Positions 37,091 to 46,121 of a stretch of 64,000 bases of DNA are shown piece by piece. The DNA is from Pleurodeles waltl (Eukaryota > Chordata > Amphibia > Caudata > Salamandridae): assembly GCF_031143425.1 (NCBI RefSeq), contig NC_090445.1:823396817-823460816 (forward strand). The letters are read 5' to 3'. Within the stretch, counting starts at the first letter, position 1. Each line of letters starts with the position of its first letter. The notes below the pieces were generated by a model. It did not search any database. It was given only the letters and a program-made list of their open reading frames with translations, and was not told the DNA's origin. A program made the position numbers and the translations under genes.

Positions 37091-39446
37091 TGTTGGACCT
37101 GGTCCTTTCTAAAGGCCATCCCGAGACCTTTTGCCTTCACTGCTCCAATTTTTGCTGAATTTGTTTTTGTTTGATTTAGGGCACTATACCACTGCTAACC
37201 AGTACTAAACTACACATGCTCTCTGCTTAAAACATGGTAACATAGTCGTATGACGAATTGGCATATTCAATTTACTTATAAGTCCTAAGTAAAGTGCACT
37301 ACATGTGCCATGGGCATGTAAATTAAATGCTACTAGTGGGCCAGCAGCACTGATTGTGTCACCCACTTAAATAGCCCTTTAATCATGTCTCAGGCCTGCC
37401 ATTGCAGTGCCTGTATGTGCAGTGTAAACTGCCATTTCAACCTGCAAAATAAATACTGATAAGTCACACCTATGGTAGACCCTAGATAGCCCTGAGGGCA
37501 GGGGGCAATGTATATAAAAAGTTGGACATGCATTTTTAAGTTTTACATGTCCTGGTAGTGAAAAATTCTTAAGTTAGTTTTTCACTACTGCAAGGCCTGT
37601 CCCTTGCATAGGATAACCTTGTAATTGCCTTATTATACTTTATAAGCGTAATTTCAAAATGGGAAGAGATAACCCCTTCAAGTATGGTGTCTCTGGAATC
37701 ACAATTTAAAATCCTAACATGAGGTAAAGTCGGATTTAAAGTTGCAATTCTCAAAATAGCACTTTTAGAAAGTTGGTATTGTCTTGCCTTAGCCATTTGG
37801 TCCCAGCAGCCTGTCTTTGATCACATGAATGGGTGTAGTTGGCAGTTGGGCTTCATGTATTCCCCCCTAACCAGCCACACACCATGGGAGCTTAGGTGTG
37901 ACTTAATAGGCCGTTACTTTCAGGATGGGAGGAAGGAGCTGGCCACAGCCTCAGTTACACCTAAATAGGTTGTGTCCTGTCCCCACACAAAGGGCTGCAT
38001 ACTCCCTGTGGTTAGTCTGGAGCCAAGGCAGGGAAGGCAGGACATCTGTGCACTTCAAAGGCATGTCTTTGAAGTCTCCCCCACATCAAAGGCATCGTTG
38101 GGTATAAGAACTGGACCTCAGGTACCACCACTTCAGTACACTTCTGGACCTGTGGATACTCTGCCGGGAAGAAGGATTGCTGGGGTGCTGAAGGACTGCC
38201 ACTCTGATGGACTGCTCTATGCTGGACTCCTGCTTTATTGTGCTGACCTGCTGCCTGCTACCCTCTTCCCTGGAAGTGAGAAGGACTGGACCTGCATCTC
38301 TCCAACCTCAAACCCATAGTGACTCCAATGGCTAGTTGGCTGCCCACCTGCTCTGAAGTGTCAAGGACACAAAAGACTTCACACCACCCTGCTTTGGCAG
38401 CTGGACTCCTTCATCTATGGGTCTACTCTGCCAAGTGGTGCCTCCCCTGTCCTGGACACTTGAAATTGGGAGTGATGGGCTTCCCAGCTGAACCGACGCA
38501 ACCTCCCTGCTGAGCGGTGCTTCCCCGAGCAGAACTGACTCATCTCCTCAGCTGAGCGGTGCACCCTTGAGCAGAACTGTCACATTGCTGCTGCTGCATG
38601 GATTAGACTCAGTGCAGAAGACTCGCATCTCTGCCGCATCCTGCATCTTTGGTTCAATGCATCACCTTAAAAACTGCCATTGCGCAACACTTCCCCAGAG
38701 AAGTCTTCACATCCCTCTTAGACAGCAGGCTCAACGACGATGCCAAAGCTCTGCATCCCAGCTTCACTGCTCATCAGAACTTACACGTCGCCACAGCTAT
38801 GAAAGCATTCCCAACACCAACCTTCACATCTCAAGGCCCATCAATGGGATCCTCAATGTCGACGCAACAGGATCTCGCACGGCTGCCTCATTGCATCTCA
38901 GAACCAATCCTTTGCATCAGCTTTGCGCGCATCTTCGACTCGGATCCACACAACGCTCTGCAACCAGGATATAAGTTACTTTGTTCAGCAGGCCTAACTG
39001 GGTCACTGCAGCAGGCCCGCTCTCCATCACTGTTGGCCTGAACTTTTGACTTTGTCCTGCTCTGGCCGACCGGATAACCCTGATTGGTGCTTTCTGCTTT
39101 CACACGCTATTTCACTGTTTATTTTACAAAAATTCATAACTCAAGTTCTATTGATTGGATTTTCATCATTTTGATCTTGTTTTGACTTTATTTATTAAAT
39201 CAAGTTTTATTTTTCTAACCTGATGTGGGATCCTTTTTGTGTGGTGTTTTAACTATCTTACTGCTTGAAGTGTTGCACAAATACTTTACGCATTGCCTTA
39301 AAGTTAAGCCAGATTGCTCTGTGCCAAGCTACCAGAGGCGTGCAGAGGTTAATTTGAGGTTTGCTTGCACCTTACCCTGATAGGAACTGTGTTTGCTGCT
39401 TGACCAGTGCTCACACCCCAGTCAACCAACAAACCAATTTCTAATA
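37091..39446 (+). mobile_element. Complete solo LTR, 5-bp TSD
   Basis: Runs from TGTTGGACCT to ...TTTCTAATA, flanked by identical CCTGT (37086-37090 and 39447-39451). The 5-bp duplication and TG start fit an LTR; the final CA has changed to TA. Orientation is inferred from a TATA-like GGTATAAG at about 38102 and an AT-rich polyadenylation-like region (TTTATTTATTAAAT) near 39190. U3 modules in order: GCTAACCAGT, ACTTATAAGTCCTA, GGCCTGCCATTGCAG, AAGTCACACCTATGG. With no internal genes and no partner LTR it is best read as a solo LTR left by recombination. Related pieces: 20880-22602 and 63330-64000 (both minus) and a more distant relative at 48777-51215. Superfamily (Ty3-like or endogenous retrovirus) is undecided. 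Confidence 0.8.
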
Positions 39447-39451
39447 CCTGT

Positions 39452-41350
39452 AATGCAAAAAAAGGCACTCGGCTATGTGGTGGGCCAGCGTAGCTGTTCA
39501 TGATATGGTCCTAGTTGTCACTTGAAGTGCACAGAGCGGATATTTAAGTACTGGAAAACCAGAAAACACAGGAAAGCATTCAGTTTAGAAGCTCTTGCAG
39601 GCTTCAGCTCAGACAGTGCTGGACATGAGCAGGTTTGACTAAAATCAGAGCTGCAGGGCGGAGGTTTGGAACCAACCATAGTGGGTAGATGGCCCAATGA
39701 AGATATGTAGCCCAATATTGCCAAATGTCCCCACTCCAATATTAAGATGCACTAACTCAGTGTTGTTAAGGGACGTAGTAACCATTGGTATAACAGGTGC
39801 ATTGGTGAGGGGGCCATCAAACTTTGCTGATTACTAAATTTTACTAAAGCAACGGCAGTCAGAGGATCCATTTTTCTTTCTTGCACCAGGGCCAATTGCC
39901 TTGTTGCTTCGCCGTTGTGCTTAATTTGTGCTGCTGGTCTCAGGTGGTGGGCATCAGTGCTTATGTTAGGGGATGGAACCTTTTTTTCTAGACTTTTGTC
40001 CCAAGTAAGATAGAAAAAGGCAAAAAGTGAAGAAGAAGAAGTAAGAGAATGACCCGAAAATAATGACAAAGAGAGAAGTTGGAATGAAAAGAACCAAGGA
40101 AGATTGAGACACAAAGACAGGAAGTGTAGGGTGATGGAAAAAAGGCATCCAGAGGAATTAAGATGCGGAAGTCTTAGTATTCCACAACCCCAGCATTCGA
40201 CTTTTGGCCCATGCAATTTATTTGTTTCTAGGCACTGCACTAATTCAAGAAACATGCCCACTTGTTCTATGAAGAGCAGTAAAGTGAAAGAGTCTGTTTC
40301 TAAAGGCTTGCAGTGTTAAGCTGTAGATTGGGGCACAGGGTGACACACTTGCCGAGGATCACACATTTTTGTCAGACTAGTGGTCTGAGAATAGCGGTCA
40401 AGTCACCAATCTTCACAGCAGGCAGTGCAGCTAGCACACCTCCGCACTGGCAAACATCGTGCAATGCCAAGACATGTGCACAGTGACTCGAGCAGTATAT
40501 CCTCTGAAGATTAACCACAAGGCTCATTGCAAAGCCACAGGGAGGATTCCTCACCATGGCCCCACGAACACCGCAAACACCTTCACTGAAGTACTTTGCC
40601 TAGTCTCCCCATGACACGGTCAGTTGAAAGGCGTGGCTGTCCACGGCCTTGGGTGGCACAGATGTGCGTCATTCGGTATTCACAGCTTCTGTAACCTGAT
40701 AACATCGGTAGGATTAAAACAAGTCAAAGGCACTTTCAGCAAGCTGGGAGGAGAGAGGCGGCTTCAAGGGTGCAGGCCTGTGTGACTTCACAGAAGTACC
40801 TTGATTCCGCCTATGAATACTTTCTCGCATAGGTTTTTCTGTGGCCAGGGGGTACGTTCTGCTTTATATACCAGCACAGTTCTGAATTGGAAAACCCCAC
40901 AGGTTTGGAATGCAGGTGTGGCAGTGGAAAGGGGGAGAGGTCACAAGGGAGGTAATAAAAGCCGTAGTCTGACACTTAAAATTCTACCACAAAGAAATTT
41001 GTGACAAGCACAAACGTGACAGACTGGCCCCTTCTGCGGATATCATTGTGTGGCAAACAATGTTCAGGGAATGATAATAAAGGTGGTTAAGGAACGTTCT
41101 GGAGAAATCTGTGTATTGTCTACTCACGGAGTTGACTCATAAATTAACGTAGAGGGTTACCGTGCTTGCTGCAAAGCACACCCTGTAACTCTCACATCAC
41201 TGAGTTGTGTTTTATGTAGATAGGAAAGCTAGTTACTGCTTTTGACAGAGATGCTTTTGTAACTATTAGTTCATAAGTTGCAGTACTTCTAATGTAGCAC
41301 AGTGAGCTATGAAGTGGAATCAAGGACCTGCATGCAAACAGAAAGACAAT
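39452..41350 (+). other. CALHM1 intron 1, non-coding stretch
   Basis: No coding sequence. 41105-41260 resembles 48660-48776: shared words include TTGACTCAT, AACGTA.AGGGTTAC, GC.TGCTGC/GCCTGCTAC AAAG and GTTACTGCTTTT. An old dispersed repeat therefore lies just left of both the Harbinger-like element here and the LTR at 48777. Confidence 0.45.
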
Positions 41351-41679
41351 GGTGGTCATTACAACCCTGGCGGTAGGTGTTAAAGCGGCGGTAAAACCGC
41401 CAACAGGCCGGCGATAAAAAAAAATGGAATCACGACCGTGGCGGAAACCGCCAACATAGACGGCCACTTTAACACTCCGACCGCCAAGGCGGTACAAACA
41501 AACACCGCAGCGGTAACCGCCAACAGACAGGCGGAAGACAATGTACCGCCCACATTATTACAACAGTCCAATCCGCCACCTTTACCGGGGCGGATTCACC
41601 GCGAACAAAAACATGGCGGAAACAGGACTTGGAAGGGAAAACGCTCACCTCTACACATCCCATGAGGAACCAGGACGCC

Positions 41680-41766
41680 ATGGAACCCGAGCTCCAGATT
41701 CTACCAGCCTTTATCTTCCTGCTCCTCTACCAGGAACAACAAAGACAGCGGCGAAGACCACGGTGA
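41680..41766 (+). pseudogene. Harbinger transposase exon 1 remnant
   Basis: ATG at 41680 (C at -3, G at +4) opens MEPELQILPAFIFLLLYQEQ followed by a run of Arg and Gln, 28 codons to a TGA at 41764. The TGA overlaps a good splice donor (CG|GTGAGT at 41763), so the stop would be removed by splicing. This hydrophobic-then-basic start is the sort that begins Harbinger-type transposases just inside the left terminal repeat. The following exon, with the DDE nuclease, is not found; tandem repeats occupy its place. Assignment rests on position and general appearance, hence moderate confidence. Confidence 0.45.
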
Positions 41767-42243
41767 GTACTGCACCTACGACACAGGGGAGGAGGGAGGG
41801 GAAAAACAGTGACACATGCACGCAACACGCAACACTCCTACCCCCACCCTCACCCACTACAACACATACACTAATACATGTTGATACATTACATTAACAA
41901 CCCCCAACCCCCCCTGGAAGAATGCAAGGACAAAAGGAAATCAGTCGAACAATTGTAATATATTCAAATACATTAATCAAAAATATATACATATGTAAAA
42001 ATATTTACACTATAAACAAATATATACACCAAGAATACAAGCCCAAGGTATTCCACCATCATAGTCCGTGGACCACTGGGCCCAAAATGCATGGGCGAGG
42101 CCCACACTCAATACCCGAACAAGACAGAGAGAACACTGCTGGGGCATCAGATAGAAACAAAACAGGCACCTCAGGGGGAAGGGAAGGTGGGGCACCTCAG
42201 CCGGATGAGTGCACGACGCCAGATCCACGAGGGGGCTCCATGA

Positions 42244-42560
42244 CCACTGCTGTATCCTGGGGAGTGCAAAGCCACAGTCTCTCAAGTCTTTTCAGTGGGT
42301 GGTTTGCCCACTGCTGCATCCTGGGGAGTGCAAAGCCACAGTCTCTCTCTCTCAAGTCTTTTCAGTGGGTGGTTTGCCCACTGCTGCATTCTGGGAAGTG
42401 CAAAGCCACAGTCTCTCAAGTCTCTACAGTGGGTGATTTGCCCACTGCTTTATCCTGGGGAGTGCAAAGCCACAGTCTCTCAAGTCTCTCCAGTGGGTGG
42501 TTTGCCCACTGCTGCATCCTGGGGAGTGCAAAGCCACAGTCTCTCAAGTGGATAACTGTC
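42244..42560 (+). repeat. 64-bp tandem repeat, five copies
   Basis: Units starting CCCACTGCTGCATCCTGGGG follow at 42244, 42307, 42377, 42441 and 42505. The second is 70 bp because of a CTCTCTCT expansion; the others are 63-64 bp. A sixth, isolated copy at about 42917-42975 is followed by the start of a 74-bp repeat, as is the fifth, so the two repeat types were duplicated as a block. Open frames across it are by-products. Confidence 0.9.
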
Positions 42561-43118
42561 TCCACTGGTTCTGGAGGGGGCTTTGTGCCCAGAGTGTTTC
42601 ATCCTGCCAAGGACTGAGGTAGTAGATGTGATACTCCACTGGTTCTGGAGGGGGCTTTGTGCCCAGAGTGCTTCATCCTGCCAACAACTGAGGTAGTGGA
42701 TGCCTTTCTCTACTGGTTCTGGAGGGGGCTTTGTGCCCAGAGTGCTTCATCCTGCCAAGGACTGAGGTAGTGGATGTGATACTCCACTAGTTCTGGAGGC
42801 GGCTTTGTGACCAGAGTGCTTCATCCTGCTCGTGGCGGCCTCAGTAGTGTTGGAATCTTTGGCGCTCACTGGCCTGCAGTGCTTGTTGCGACGGTGTCCT
42901 GTTCAGCAGTGCTGGTTTGCCCACTGCTGCATCCTGGGGAGTGCAAAGCCACATTCTCTCAAGTGGATAACTGCCTCCACTGGTTCTGGAGGGGGCTTTG
43001 TGCCCAGAGTGTTTCATCCTGCCAAGGACTGAGGTAGTGGATGCCTTTCTTCACTGGTTCTGGAGGGGGCTTTGGGCCCAGAGTGCTTCATCCTGCCAAG
43101 GACTGAGATAGTGGTACC
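42561..43118 (+). repeat. 74-bp tandem repeat, two blocks
   Basis: Units starting TCCACTGGTTCTGGAGGGGG and ending TGCCAAGGACTGAGGTAGTGG begin at 42561, 42635, 42708 and 42783. Two more begin at 42976 and about 43049. A block at 42837-42915 between the two sets has an inverted counterpart at about 44302-44378. Inverted copies of the 74-bp unit lie at 44378-44590, so the two arms could pair across 1.2 kb. Confidence 0.88.
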
Positions 43119-43373
43119 CCACCTGTGTACAGAGCCAGCTACACCTAATCAGGCTCCTGTGACATCCATGTGTGCAGCAATCAGGCATAGCCTTGTAACC
43201 AATGTCCCTGGGATTGATTAGGGAACTCCCAAGTGCACGGGGTAGTGCAGGGGGCTTCTATGTCTGTAGTGTCCGCCAATGGTAGCGGTATTGCATGCAG
43301 TCAACATGTCTTTCTTCTGTCTCCCACCCCCTTTTTGTGATCTCCATGCGCTTGTGTGCATTAGCATTATCAG

Positions 43374-44303
43374 GCGGAGGAGCAGTGGCACCGGAGCAGG
43401 AGGGAGCTGCATCTCACATGGCCCTAGAGGGCGAGACAACGGAGTCAGAAGCCACCAGTGGGACGGAGGGCGAGGGGAGCTCCACGGCAGGGACAGGAGC
43501 TGAGACCAGCAACACAGACTCCTCCTCTGATGGAAGCTCCCTTGCGGTGGCGGGCCCCTCTGTGCTCCCCACATCTACAGGTACAGCCGCCACCCCCCCC
43601 TACCAGCACCGCCCTCCCAGCAGCCCCTCAGCGTTTGCCCTGTGGCCCCTCACCCAGGAGGGTGGGCATCTCCTTTGCCCCAGGCACCTCAGCCCCTGCC
43701 TTGTCACCCCTGCTGCCCTCAGTGAGGAGGCCATTGACCTCCTCAGGTCCCTCACTGTTGGGCAGTCTACCATTTTGAATGCCATCCAGGGTGTAGAGAG
43801 GCAGTTGCAACAGACAAATGCATACCTGGAGGGCATACATTCTGGTCAGGCAGCCCATCAGCGAGCTTTTCAGACTCAGCACTGATGGCAGCCATTGTCC
43901 CTGTCTCTAGCCTCCAGTAGTAACCGGCTTCTGGAGTGCACCAGGCAGCAGGGCAGCCTGTGTGCCAAGGAGCCAGAGCACAGACAGTCCCCCACCTCAG
44001 AAGCACAAAAAGTTGGCCAGTGCCCGGCAGGAGAGAGGAAAAAAGTCTTCCACCAAAGCCGCTCCCAGGGGTACAGTTGGGAGTGTGAAGACAGCTGCGC
44101 CACCATCCGAGGTGGGGAAGGGGCACAGTAAAACAGGCAAGTCGGGGAAAACCTGCACGGCGGACGAGACCGCCACGAGCACCGCTGAACAGGACACCAC
44201 CGCCACGAGCACTGCTGCCAAGGACACCACCAGCACCGCTGCAAAAGGACACCGCCGCCACCAGCACCGCTGCCAAGGACACCGCCGCCACCAGCACCGC
44301 TGA
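43374..44303 (+). pseudogene. Second Harbinger-type regulator exon, broken
   Basis: After a pyrimidine-containing tract ending in CAG at 43373, a plus-strand frame runs to 43885. It opens GGGAVAPEQEGAASHMALEG, passes through Ser/Thr/Glu/Gly-rich sequence, and ends in an amphipathic, coiled-coil-like tract (EEAIDLLRSLTVG, NAIQGVERQLQQTNAYLEGI). An in-frame stop follows. A second open piece (43962-44303) is Lys/Ser-rich (PQKHKKLASARQERGKKSS) and runs into Thr/Ala repeats. The layout (acidic linker, coiled coil, basic tail, no DNA-binding domain) suggests the distal exon of a Myb/SANT-like transposon protein. It is on the opposite strand from the Myb exon at 45145-45523, so the two are not one gene. 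Function is inferred from context only. Confidence 0.4.
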
Positions 44304-44340
44304 ACAGGACACCGCCGCAACAAGCACTGCAGGCCAGTGA
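44155..44340 (+). repeat. 24-31-bp minisatellite encoding Thr/Ala repeats
   Basis: Five to six units of the type GCCAAGGACACCACCAGCAC plus CGCT, alternating with GAACAGGACACC versions. It forms the tail of the plus-strand regulator-like frame, then merges into the inverted block at 44302. Confidence 0.75.
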
Positions 44341-44377
44341 GCGCCAAAGATTCCGACGCTACTGAGGGCGCCACGAG

Positions 44378-44590
44378 CAGGATGAAGCACACTGGGCACA
44401 AAGCCCTCTCCAGAACCAGTGGAGTATCACATCCACTACCTCAGTCCTTGGCAGGATGAAGCACTCTGGGCACAAAGCCCCCTCCAGAACCAGTGGAGAA
44501 AGGCATCCGCTACCTCCGTCCTTGGCAGGATGAAGCACTCTAAGCACAAAGCACTCTGGGCACAAAGCCCCCTCCAGAACCAGTGGAGTC
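44378..44590 (-). repeat. Inverted copies of the 74-bp repeat
   Basis: Three units, in reverse complement to those at 42561-43118 (GCAGGATGAAGCACTCTGGG ... CCAGAACCAGTGGAG). One carries a short internal duplication (AGCACTC.AAGCACAAAGCACTC) near 44535-44560. They extend the reading frame of the minus-strand Myb-like gene's second exon with meaningless residues. Confidence 0.88.
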
Positions 44591-45523
44591 CCTGCTTCTT
44601 GTGTGTCCTGGGGACAGATGTATGGGCCCGCTGAGTGGGTGCTGTGCTGGTGTTTCCAGAGGGGGGAAGCTCTGTAGTGGCCTGTGACTGTGTGAGGGAA
44701 CCGACTGTTCCAAGGTCCCAGATGGGCCGGGCTGGTCATCTAGATCCAGTTGGACAGAGCTGCTGTCATCATTGTGGGCCTCTTCTGTGGGTGGAGTGGA
44801 CATGTCTGGACCCTCCTGTCCGGTGACGTTGGGTAGGGGTCCTGCAGGGGTGTAAAAGTATGATTATTGCATCTGTGTGTGCCATGGTGTGCAATGGGTG
44901 GGTGACCCTGTACCCCAGTGCTTGAATTCTTGTGTAGGACCTGGTGTGATAATGGTTTAGGGGGGTGTATGGGTATGTGCAGTGGACATGCTTTGGTGTT
45001 ACATGCAGGCCTTGGGTTTGGGATGTGTGGTTTGTGATATTGGGACATATGTGAGGAGTTGGAGTGATGGGGGTGAGGGCGAGGGTGGGGTATGTGATAG
45101 CATGCAGGTGGGTGGGGGATGAAGTAGTGAAAGATTTGACTTACCAGAGACCATTCCTCCAGCTACTCCTGCGAGGCCCTCAGGATGCAGTATAGCCAAG
45201 ACCTGCTTGTCCCATGTTGTGAGTTCTGGGGGAGGAGGTGGGGGTCCGCTGCCAGGCCTCTGAACCGCAATCTGGTGTCTTGAGTCCACGGAACGCACCT
45301 TCTCCCGTAGGTCATTCCACCTCTTCCTGATGTCATCCCTAGTTCTTGGATGCTGTCCCACTGCGTTGACCCTGTCCACGATCCTTCGCCGTAGCTCCGT
45401 CTTCCTAGCTATGGTGGTGTGCTGCACCTGTGCTCGGAATAGCTGTGGCTCTACCCGGATGATTTCCTCCACCATGACCCTGAGCTCCTCCTCTGAAAAC
45501 CTGGGGTGTCTTTACGGAGCCAT
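44540..45523 (-). pseudogene. Harbinger Myb/SANT-like DNA-binding protein
   Basis: Minus-strand gene of two visible exons. Exon 1 (45523-45145) starts ATGGCTCCG, then TAA as codon 4 (45514-45512), then reads on RHPRFSEEELRVMVEEIIRV, TELRRRIVDRVNAVGQHPR and DDIRKRWNDLREKVRS. That is a Myb/SANT-like trihelical domain with the usual tryptophan in the last helix. Proteins of this type accompany Harbinger transposases and bind transposon ends. The exon ends TCTG|GTAAGT; an acceptor CTGCAG|GA at 44842 restores the frame to GPLPNVTGQEGPDMSTPPTEE and an acidic stretch. After about 44640 the frame runs into the inverted 74-bp repeats, so the C-terminus is replaced. The TAA makes a full-length product unlikely unless translation restarts at the Met of RVMVEE. 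Confidence 0.72.
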
Positions 45524-46121
45524 GGGGTGGTGTGGGTGATGTGTGGGGTGGTGTGTGTTGTGATGTGTGGGGTGATATTTAGAGGTGTGTTGTGTGAGGC
45601 GCTTGGATGTTGTGTGAGTGATGGTGTTGAGTGCCTGTGGATGCTATTGTTCTTTCTGGTGGTGTCTCTCTCTGGCCTTCTGTCACAATTGTTGTCGTAA
45701 GGGTTTGTGGGTGATGTGGGTGTGTGTTTTATATTGTATTGGGTCTGTGGGAGTGGTGTGTGTATGTGTATCAGGTGTGTGTATTTGGAATTGTCCTATG
45801 TGGTAGTGTTTTGTAAGAGTGTGTGTATTTTGAGCGCGGCGGTGTGCACCGCCAATGGAATACCGCGGTTGAAAGACCGCTGCGTGGATTAGTGGGTCGT
45901 GATAGTGTGGGCGTATTCCTGTTGGCGTGACGGTATCGGTTTTGTTATCGCCAGTTTATCACTGACCTTTGGTGTGGCGGACTTGTGTGGGTGTCTGGAT
46001 TTTTGCTGATTCCGAGCTGTGGGTTATAATGGCTGTGGCGGTATTCCGCGGCCGCTGTGGTGTGTTGGCGGTCTTCTGCACGGCGGTAAGCAGCTTTTAC
46101 CGCCAATGTTGTAATGACCCC

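Larger units (their letters stand above)
41351..46121. mobile_element. Composite PIF/Harbinger-like transposon, 4.8 kb
   Basis: Left end GGTGGTCATTACAAC and right end GTTGTAATGACCCC are inverted copies, continuing as CCTGGCGGTA versus ATTGGCGGTA. Both subterminal regions are packed with GGCGGT/ACCGCC words. Immediate flanks AAT and TAT differ by one base, so a 3-bp target duplication is possible but not proved. Contents left to right: transposase exon 1 (+), 64-bp and 74-bp tandem repeats, a regulator-like exon (+), inverted copies of the 74-bp repeat, then a Myb/SANT-like gene (-). The catalytic transposase core is absent, so it cannot move unaided. It sits in CALHM1 intron 1. Confidence 0.72.

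Noticed and set aside
39752..40261. 169-codon minus-strand frame
   Set aside because: Leu/Ser/Phe-rich translation of a purine-rich tract. No start context, domain or repeat-family signal.
41922..42617. 231-codon plus-strand frame
   Set aside because: Most of it is the 64-bp tandem repeat read through. Repeated peptide and no domain.
42244..43118. Repeat array as CRISPR
   Set aside because: Units are contiguous 64-74-bp tandem copies without unique spacers, in a vertebrate context.
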